Origin: Romanomermis culicivorax
Lineage: Eukaryota > Nematoda > Enoplea > Mermithida > Mermithidae
Assembly (NCBI GenBank): GCA_963922205.1
Contig: CAWUHX010000160.1
Span: 558,001-622,000 of the forward strand
Length of the DNA stretch: 64,000 nt
Direction: 5' to 3'
In this document: positions 52,001-60,157 of the stretch, piece by piece
Layout: the number at the start of each line of letters is the position of its first letter
Numbering within the stretch: the first letter of the stretch is position 1
Position numbers and translations under genes: made by a program
Notes under the pieces: generated by a model
The model's input: the letters and a program-made list of their open reading frames with translations, nothing else
Database searches by the model: none
Told to the model about the DNA's origin: nothing

Positions 52001-52372
52001 TTATTGTTGTAGGGCTCGGAATCTTGACATCAAACAAGGCCGACGATGATTCGTCATTGTCTGCCCACCGGCTTTTCCGTTTGCGAGGCCGGGATGCACA
52101 ATCATTGAGTTTTCCAATGTCTAAAAAAATTAATCGATAAAAAAGGCAGTTGGTTCAACGTCAAATTTTAGGAAATAATGAATTTCGGATTTATGTTTAA
52201 TTTACAAAGCGGGATCGACTACATTTGAAAAATGTGCATTCTTGAATAATATACGCACCAACCTTGGTTTCCGATGATTTTGCTAATTGATTCATCAGTA
52301 GTTGGCGTTACGGAGTTTCCCGAGGCGCCATTATTGCTATTGGTTTCTTCAGTCAGCTGTTTATGAGACAAA
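49069..52372 (-). CDS. SUGP1: SUGP1 (SURP and G-patch splicing factor), 3' seven exons, 5'-partial
   Basis: Exons in transcript order (minus): 52372-52263, 52120-51977, 51914-51871, 51815-51656, 51074-50892, 50831-50750 and 49216-49069 (TGA). All junctions are GT-AG with matching phases, giving 289 residues. Diagnostic segments are the basic RKRKSRW motif, NEYDSDEDTEGGTFEHKQRL, the GKHHLADFLP block, the G-patch (LLQKMGWSGKGLGANEQGI then PVNKGK) and the family C-terminus [20 protein letters not shown]. SUGP1 acts in branch-site recognition; vertebrate SUGP1 uses the G-patch to recruit the helicase DHX15 (family knowledge). The two SURP domains and N-terminus are absent, so upstream exons lie beyond a repeat-filled intron of more than 11 kb or outside the window. 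The first exon start is uncertain: acceptor at 52373 or 52357. The last exon is separated by a 1.5-kb intron. Confidence 0.92.
49217..50749 (-). other. Last intron of SUGP1
   Basis: GT at 50749 (AA|GTGAGT) to TAG at 49217. It contains a G-run segment near 50041-50110 (GGGGGGGGGTTTGACCCCC) that may be a MITE scrap. The open frames on both strands (49769-50111 and 50254-50565) show no domain. Confidence 0.7.
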
Positions 52373-53612
52373 CTGAAATACTTGGAGAAGAGTTTGAAAC
52401 GTTGTCCGCAAAATATAATCTTAAAAGTTATTACAATGATTCAATTACGAACGATGTCAAAAACAATACAGTTGCGAAACATCATCTTACACTGGTATAA
52501 ATAACTGAGGCCTGAAAAAATTCTAGATTTTTCAACTATTCATTTGGAATTGGGTTTCTGCTGTTACATGCGAATAAACTAGCTTTTTCAGTCGTCTCAA
52601 GAACAACCGTAAACTAAATGGCGACAGAGGTTTACTCAAACGCATAACAAAATTTTGCATCAGAAAAGTGTAATTATCAACACATGTTGTAAATTTGTAA
52701 TAATATAAAATAGAACCGACGAAAAATCGGTTGAAAAGGTGCGAATCTACCCAAAATTGTAATCTATAGTAACCCGATATTTTTGGTAGAGCACGAAACT
52801 TCGGACGTAGCTGTATATTTATCGTGATTTGTGGCCCAAATTAGAGATAAGAAGAGTCTTAACAAACAGTTTAAATTGAACTCGATTATTCTTTTAACCT
52901 TTTCATTCTATGCAACGATAGAGAATTAAAAATGCTATCATATTAGCTATCACGTGATTTTTAAAGTGAGTATGGAGGGAAGTTTTGTAGACCCTGAGAT
53001 TACGTTAGATTCCAGTTATCAAGATAAAGAATGAATGAAAGATTTTATTACCTATCGAAAAGAACGCAAAATTACAATACAAAATATAATTAGTCGAGAA
53101 CGAGGAAATAATGAATAGATGTGAAAGATAGATTTTAGAAGATTCGAACGACTAAATTAGAGATAAAAAATAGGGATTAAGGTCGAGAGTGTGTGCTACA
53201 GTAAACAATTTAGTGACAAGTAAAAGGAAGCGCAGGTTGAATTTCTGTAACAGGCTAACGTGCTCCCCCAAGATAATCTGAGAAATCAATTTTGGCAATT
53301 TTCATTTTGAATGTGTGTGAATTGGAAGAACTGAGAATTTAATTTGGAAGTTGATTTCAGATATTGATATACCTATTAGAGAAATCATATAACCTAATAT
53401 TTGTTTTTGCTTTACCAGTTTGGAGTTTATAATGCATATAAGCAGCAGATAAAAGCTGGGGAGGGGCAAGTCAAACAAGCTTCGGCCAGAAATTTATTGT
53501 GTCAGAAATTAAAATATATCATTTATGAGCATGCTATTTGTTATGCCTCAATCAAAACTCGGATTATGTTTTAATGAATATTTTTTCTCCTCGGAGGTAC
53601 TTCGCCTTTAAG
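52373..53612. other. Presumed SUGP1 intron, no exon seen
   Basis: I looked on the minus strand for the SURP domains expected upstream in SUGP1 and found none. The sequence is plain AT-rich DNA up to the transposon cluster that starts at 53613. Confidence 0.5.
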
Positions 53613-53814
53613 CATACCTGGAATTGGGGGGATCGGGCGGGGGGACCCCCCAAATTGACCAACCCTGTACCCACCCCCGTCCGACTTGAAAAATTTTAAA
53701 AAAATTGGCCAAAAAGTGCCTTTTTTTGGGAAAAATTGCGACCTTCTCCGACCCTCCCCCCAAAAAAAAATTCCGGGTTTACCCTCCCAACTGATCGGAT
53801 CTCTTACAGGTATG
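53613..53814. mobile_element. G-rich MITE with CATACCTG termini
   Basis: The ends are CATACCTGGAATTGGGGGG and TCTCTTACAGGTATG. The flanking octamers CCTTTAAG (53605-53612) and CCTTTAAC (53815-53822) match at 7 of 8 positions. A related G-rich piece in inverted orientation follows directly (about 53825-54075: GTATGAGGTCCGACCAGTTGG). Confidence 0.7.
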
Positions 53815-53824
53815 CCTTTAACTC

Positions 53825-54330
53825 CCTATCGGATATATCTGTATGAGGTCCGACCAGTTGGGGCGGGGGGTAAACCCAAAATTTTGCGGTGGGGTCCCAA
53901 CATTTCCAAAATTTTGGGGAGGGGAGCCGAAAAATCCCCAAAAAAGTAGAAAAAATTTCGAAAATTTTCCCTAAAAGGCCAAAAAAGCCACTTTTTTCCG
54001 AGTTTGGGGGGGGGGGGTGGATATAGGATTGACCAAGTTGGGGGTGGGGGTCCCCCCAACCTCCCCCTAATTTATAGGTATGCTCATACCCTGGCCTGTA
54101 GGCAGGGGGCTGGGGGGGCATGGCCCACCCCCCGAAATGTTTGAGGTGTTAAAAAAAGACAAAGGCTTTTTTCCAAGTCAAGTCAGAAATGCCAATTTTA
54201 CGGTAATTTGTGTGAAAAAATGTGTGGCCCCCCCATCGAAAAAAATTTCTGGCTACAGGCTTGCTCATACCCGTATCCAGGATTTTCAAGAAAAGGGGGG
54301 GGGAATTTCCGAAAATTTTTCAAAATTTGT
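53825..54330. repeat. Stacked G-rich repeat fragments
   Basis: Several segments carry runs of 7-12 G, AAAATTTTGGGG and C-runs, with ends such as TTTATAGGTATGCTCATACC and GGCTTGCTCATACCCGTATC. They look like nested pieces of the 53613 family and of another family beginning CGTATCCAGGATTTTC at 54271. Boundaries cannot be resolved by eye. Confidence 0.45.
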
Positions 54331-54369
54331 TGAATAAAAAAAATAATTTTTGCAGTAAGGACGACTTAT

Positions 54370-54700
54370 TTTCAGTTAGTTTATGTGTGCTGGACGAATT
54401 AGTGCCTAGCTTCTATATTTGACGAAAAGTATGATGTAAATATAATAATCCTATTTGGAATAAACTTCCTGAATCGATAATAACATCTAGAAATAGTAAA
54501 ATTTTTCGCTCTAAATTGGATAAGTTCAATTTTGGTCAACTGTAAAAGCTATATGCCTTTTTGACCAAGCACAGCATATTCGTAAATGTACTGCATATTT
54601 ATTCCGTATTTAATTAACTTATTCGTTAATTTTATTATATTCTCCTAACATTGCTTAGTGCCGTTGCAAATAAAATCATAATCATCATCATCAATTTAAT
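54370..54700 (+). mobile_element. 3' end of a non-LTR retrotransposon
   Basis: Frame 54456-54545 reads WNKLPESIITSRNSKIFRSK and ends at TAA, the usual C-terminus of CR1/Jockey-like ORF2 proteins (W-N-x-L-P ... F). The following tail ends in TGCAAATAAAATCATAATC and an ATC repeat, typical of LINE 3' ends. Only the last few dozen codons remain. The family differs from the element at 60158-63081. Confidence 0.65.
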
Positions 54701-54833
54701 TTGGAAAAGTGCAATAATATTGTTGAAAATTTTATTTTTAAAAAAATTTAGGGGGGGGGGAATTCCCCCTTCCCTCCCCTAAATACGGGCCTGGGTATGC
54801 TATCGGAATTGGCACTTGATAACTATTTGAGAT

Positions 54834-56263
54834 TAGTGATGGACCGATGCATCGGCCAATTGTTGCGTTTTTCTGCCATCGGCCGATGTTTTGCCAAAAA
54901 ATCGGCCGATGGCCGATTGTTTGTCAACTTTTTGTTACAATTAATGCAGGTGCTTATGCTTAAAAAACAGATTTTTCACATATATATTTTACAGTTACTT
55001 TAGTAAATACATTATTTTTTTGTGAAAATGGTTGTTTTAATGTCTGGCATATTTCCCTGTGTTGCCATTGATGAACTAAATAACAAGAATTTGACAAGCT
55101 ATGAATGGAATATTTTAGCTACGGTATATCCACACCTTAGATAATTATGTTTTGGCAGCTAGTAAATTTGTAAAATCTTTTGCAGAAACTGTAAAAATCT
55201 ATGAATATAAAAACGCCTGTATTTCGGAAAAAATAGCTGAAAAAAGTAAGCTAGATTTTGTGGCTAAATTTTTTTGAAAAACATAAATTAAAGAATCGTA
55301 GATTGCTGGATTGGGTTCATTGAAGGAGGAATTGTCGGGAAAAATGAATTTATATTTTTATAGAAATGATAACCGAGCCCACTTTAAACCCATTGAAGAC
55401 AATAGACTTGATGCTTTGGCATCTTTACTAATCCTCGATATAAAAAGGATGGATTGAAATTTGAAATATAACACATATTGATCATACAAATCAAAATTAA
55501 ATAATTTAGGCTTTCTGTGATCCTCAAGCAGAAGACAATGCTGAACTAGCTTTAGTTATAATGGTTGTCGATCAAAAACAACAAAGTCAACGCTTTTCTG
55601 AAAATATGGTTCAAAAATTTGAATGAATCTTCAAACTCATTCTCCAAACTTTCTCAGTAAGCCACAATTAATAATAATGTAAATAATTCAAGCATTTACA
55701 TAAAACTGATCAATTTCTAAAACGCTGAAAAATAAATCTCTTCAAAAGATAATTCGTGAACAAAACTTTTAAAATAGCAGTATAGAATGATGTCTTCAAT
55801 ATCCACCTTCAATAAATGCAAAAAATTCCAATAAATAAATAAATAAAAATTCCAATAAAATGCTAAAAAAATTCCGTTTAAAAAATTTCAATCATCTAGA
55901 GAAAAAATTGAGAGAATTGATGAAAAATCTCTATTTTCGGCGACATAATTGACTGCATGCGATTAGTAAATGAAACGATCTAACTTGATTGATAGAAACT
56001 GTTGAGCATTAATTAGTAAGTCGAAGTAGATATGCTAACGGCCGGCGCGAAGCGCCGGAAAATTTCGAGATTTTGACCTTTTAAAGTCCACCAAAACGCA
56101 TCTTTTCGGTTTAGAGTTCCCCAAAATTTTTTCCACAATGAGAACCATACCCAAAATTTTTTTCCTTATTTCGAAATTTTTTTCCTCAAAAGACCCCATT
56201 TGAGGAGAAAAACGGTGTTCGGCATGGGCCGATGGCAAATTTTTGGCCATCGGTCCATCACTA
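54834..56263. mobile_element. hAT-like element, TIR TAGTGATGGACCGATG, 1.43 kb
   Basis: The left end is TAGTGATGGACCGATGCATC, the right end GGCCATCGGTCCATCACTA. The perfect 8-bp duplication TTTGAGAT lies at 54826-54833 and 56264-56271. Subterminal CATCGGCCGATGG words recur. The GGCGCGAAGCGCCGG hairpin lies at about 56041, 210 bp from the right end. A scrap of protein-like sequence may lie around 55100-55650, but I cannot read a transposase, so it is scored as non-autonomous or decayed. Confidence 0.85.
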
Positions 56264-56351
56264 TTTGAGATCAGCAGCTCATTTTTGCTGTGTAGACAAC
56301 CTTGGGGTTGTCTTTGTCATTTGTCATTCATTTAGCAAACTCTGATCAAAG

Positions 56352-57339
56352 CACTGTTTTTTCCCACATTTGCACTATAATGTGGAAAAAATTTTTGAGG
56401 TCTTTCCACAAATGTGGAAGAAAAATTTGGGGTTTTCATATTGAAAAGATGCATTTTGGTGCATTTTAGGAGGTCCAAATCTCAAAATTTTCCGGCGCTT
56501 TGCGCCGGTTATGACTTTAACAATCAGAATTATTTATTAAGTAGCTTAGGCGCAGCTTTAATCATGTCTAACTTCATTTATCACTTAATCTATTATATTT
56601 TTCATCATCTTAAACGTAGTATCTCATGTTTTAATTGGTTATCTTCAACATTTTATCATAATATTTAATGAAGATTCGCATTTTTTCCTCTTGAGAAAGA
56701 TGAATACACGTCAAGTCTCTATGATTTATGATGCGATTATTTCTTTGCTAACGTAAAATCAATTCAAAAGCTTCTTGGAAATATCTTTCAGAAATTTATA
56801 CTCTTCTCACTCATATATTTTCGACCAAGTTCATGAGAGTTTACAAATAAATTACAGATTTTAAAATTTTTCAAGTAAAATTCTAGAAATTACGACTCTT
56901 GAACACTAAATTGGAATCTAATTCTTGAAATAAATGTTCGGAAAAATGATTTTCCAGCATCCCAGAATGTCAGCGCCGGAAAGTACCATCTTTTTTGGGC
57001 TTTCACTTGTCATCATAGAGGACTTGACCATTGATTTCTTGTGTAATTCAAGTCAATTATGCTCTTGGATAGTTTGCTAGAAAATTTGTTCAACAACGCT
57101 TGTAGATTAGGCTTTTAAGTCGAACATTTCAATTTTTTCTCCAATTTTAATGAATTAACTTCTCTAAAAACACCGGAAGGCTTGAAAAAGCTGAAAAACA
57201 GTGCCATAAAGCGTCTGTGAGCATTTTTAAGCCAAAAAAACGGATTTTAAGACGAAAAATATTTTTTCCACATGTGGAAAAAAAGTTGACCCCTTATCAC
57301 CACATTTGTGGAAAAAAGTTCGTGGAAAAAAAAACAGTG
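56352..57339. mobile_element. hAT-like element, TIR CACTGTTTTTTCC, 0.99 kb
   Basis: The left end is CACTGTTTTTTCCCACATTT, the right end TGGAAAAAAAAACAGTG. The perfect 8-bp duplication GATCAAAG lies at 56344-56351 and 57340-57347. Subterminal words CCACAAATGTGGAA and CCACATGTGGAAA are inverted around the ends. The hairpin CCGGCGCTTTGCGCCGG lies at 56492-56508. No coding frame is recognised. Confidence 0.87.
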
Positions 57340-57831
57340 GATCAAAGTCACCTCTCTGTTTTACGCGCACCAAAATTGACGAGCATGGGCGTCAGATTTA
57401 TCAATCACTTACCTCATGATGCGGTAACTATAGACTGTGAATCAAACTGAATTTCGAGAAAACGATCAAGGATAATATTTAATTGATCAATCATTCAGTA
57501 ATCAGTTGTGTCCGTAGAAGCTAAGTACAACGCCGCCGCCGTGTAGCGAATCACCAAAGTTGGGCATTTAAATACAGTTGATATGTAAGCTCTAGTTGAT
57601 AGTTAATGTAAAAGAGCATTCTTGTGCGTTAAACTCGCCAACATGAGACACTATCATTCATGAATTTTGACATCGGAGAGCATCGAATGCATACTATCGA
57701 TGTTTTGATGTTGTGAAACTCCAAGTGTGTAGAGTTGCTTGGTTGTTCTGTAAAATTACAATACTTACTGTATATAAAAATCTCTGCTGCCCGCATGCTC
57801 ATCAACAACATTGCGCAGCGAGGTTTTTCAT

Positions 57832-58838
57832 CAGCGTTTTTTTTGTGCACGGACATTTGTGCAAATCGGCACATAGGGCCAAAAAAATTGTGCTAATGGG
57901 ACAAAAAATTTTTTCACTCTAGAAACGTACTGAAAACCATAAAACTGTTTTGTGCCAAAAGTTATAACAATATGCTATGGGTAGTGGCTAAATGGACTCG
58001 AGTTCATCTAGCCACTGCCGCCAAAAAAATTTGTGCCAATGGCACAAAAATTTTTTTTCCACTAGAAACATGCTGAAAATTGCGGTAAGGTTTTAGGCCA
58101 GACAGAAGTTTGATAAAAGTATACCTAATTAATTGAAGCTACGTTTAAATTTGATGCATTAATTTTTTTTAGAAATCGTGCCCAACCTATTTTTCAGCTA
58201 ACCACGTCAATGAGATAAGAAAAAACTGTGCAAGAAAATGGTTGACGACGCCTCAAAAAGAAATGGAATGCTGAGAAAATATAAACACTCTGGAATTGTT
58301 CAGGAAGTTCGTACTGATTCAATTTTCGACTACGAATATCTATAATGTAAAGACTAGCGAAAATAGAGTCGGAAAATGTGCAAATTTTCGATCAAAACAT
58401 CGTATACCAACGATATCGATTTTTCTATCTGAATTAATTAAACGTAAAAGGTAAGAATTCCAATTTTAAATCCGAATCTGGACTAAAAAAACAGAAAATA
58501 TTCCGAATTTCTTCTGATTCATCAGTCATTGACAGCCTATAAAGTTTGGTGCAACTAAAACACTGTTCGCAGAGAACTCGTTCGTTCATACTAATACACT
58601 GTCCGCAGAGAACTCGTTCGCGCCCGGGTCTACGAGTAATTAATATTATATAAACTGACTTGGCGCGAAGCACCGAAAATTTTTTAAATTTCCAGCCTTT
58701 AAAACATCTAAAAATCAAGGTAATTTAAAGTTTGACCGGCCAAAGATTTTGTGCCAATTGGCACAAACGCTCAAAATTTTTTGTGCCATTCCAATTTTTT
58801 TTGTGCCAAAAACCATGTTTTGGCACAAAAAAACACTG
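57832..58838. mobile_element. Probable hAT-like element with GTGCCAAAA/TTTTGGCAC ends
   Basis: The left end CAGCGTTTTTTTTGTGCACG and the right end GTTTTGGCACAAAAAAACACTG are inverted counterparts. Inside are several palindromic TTGTGCCAATGGCACAA and GTGCCAATTGGCAC words, and a GGCGCGAAGCACCGAAAAT hairpin at about 58661. The flanking octamers do not match, so this may be two partial copies rather than one element. Confidence 0.5.
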
Positions 58839-59217
58839 CTTTATAGACTTTTTGTCATGAAGTTTTCCTTTACTTTTCGGCCTCTTTCCTAACAACTTTA
58901 TTAAAGATTAAATTAGGATGTCTTGTCTATAATTATTTTCTCCTGAAAAAAGCTAAGTCGAAAGTCGCTTCATGTAGATTTTTGATTGAATAATTGTGCC
59001 AAAAATTTCAATTTTGTTCTGTGAATCAATCACCAAAAATATAAGTTTCGGTTCTCAATCCAACTGAATGAACAGAGGAAGTAAAGTTAACAATTTCTAT
59101 TCGTTAGCCGCTCATTGACAATCTCAAGGTCTGTTGCGATGATACAAATACATTATTCGAATGTAATCCGCTCGCGTTCTAGACAAAGGAAAGTAGTCAA
59201 TATTAAAGCCATTGAAT

Positions 59218-59395
59218 CGGCGCCAAGCGCCGAGAAAATTTTGCGTTTTCAGCCCTTAAAATGACTAAAAATCAAGGAAATTTAGCCTTGGACCAGTCAA
59301 AAAATTTGTGCCAATTGGCACAAACGCTCAAAACTTTTTGTGCCATTCCAAATTTTTTTGTGCCAAAAATTATGTTTTGGCACAAAAAAAGCACT
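59218..59395. mobile_element. Second copy of the GTGCC-type element end
   Basis: From CGGCGCCAAGCGCCGAGAAA through GTGCCAATTGGCAC to TTTTGGCACAAAAAAAGCACTG it parallels 58660-58838 almost base for base. Only this end is present. Confidence 0.65.
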
Positions 59396-59461
59396 GTCTG
59401 TCATTAATTTGATTGGTTGAAAAAATTTATTAATTTTTTTAGTTGTTCTGGCAAATTTTCT

Positions 59462-59528
59462 GGCTTAGGCTTATTCTTAGGCTCAGGTCTACGCTTAGGT
59501 TTAGGTTTAGGCTTGGGCTTAGGCTTGG
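59462..59528 (+). repeat. Degenerate TTAGGC-type telomere-like tract
   Basis: The tract holds GGCTTAGGCTTATTCTTAGG, GCTTAGGTTTAGGTTTAGGC and TTGGGCTTAGGCTTGG. It resembles the tract at 41455-41494 and ends directly against the CACTG element copy that starts at 59531. Confidence 0.65.
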
Positions 59529-59530
59529 AC

Positions 59531-59930
59531 CACTGTTTTTTCCCACATTTGCACTATAACGTGGAAAAAAATCTAGAATGTGGAAAAAATTTTTGAGGTA
59601 TTTCCACAAATGTGGAAGAAAAATTTGGGGTTTTCATATTGAAAAGATGCATTTTGATGCTTTTTAGGATGTCCAAATCTCAAAGTTTTCCAGCGCTTCG
59701 CGCCGGTTATAACTTTTTTTATCATTTATGTATTACCAAGCTCAGGCGCGGCTTTAAGCATGTTACCTTCACTTACCATTTAATTTTTAATAATTTTCAT
59801 CATCTAAAACGTTTTATTTCATATTTAATTGGCCATCTTCAATATTATATCATTATATTTAATGAAGATCCGCATTTTTTTCCTTCATAGATTTTTTGAG
59901 AAAGATCAACACGTCAACTTTTTAATGAAA
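59531..59930. mobile_element. Truncated second copy of the CACTGTTTTTTCC element
   Basis: It is near identical to the first 350 bp of 56352-57339, including CACTGTTTTTTCCCACATTT, the hairpin CAGCGCTTCGCGCCGG and TTTAATGAAGATCCGCATTT. The right end with its TIR is missing. Confidence 0.75.
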
Positions 59931-60157
59931 TGAATGAAAAATATTTATTGCTGTCGCACAAAACAAAAGAGAAATGCAAAGTGAAATACATGATATAATG
60001 TCATATAAAGAATATGATTAGTAAATCGACTCACAATAAATGTAAATATTTTATTAAGACATGGGTAAATCATGCAGCAATAGGGTGCAAAGGTTTCTTG
60101 AGAAGTAACAACTTACATGCACCCCCCAATTCGATTATCAAAGTTTAGAAGTTTAAT

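Noticed and set aside
57217..57450. 77-residue open frame ending NHLPHDAVTIDCESN
   Set aside because: It starts inside the CACTG element and crosses its right end, so it is a chance frame.
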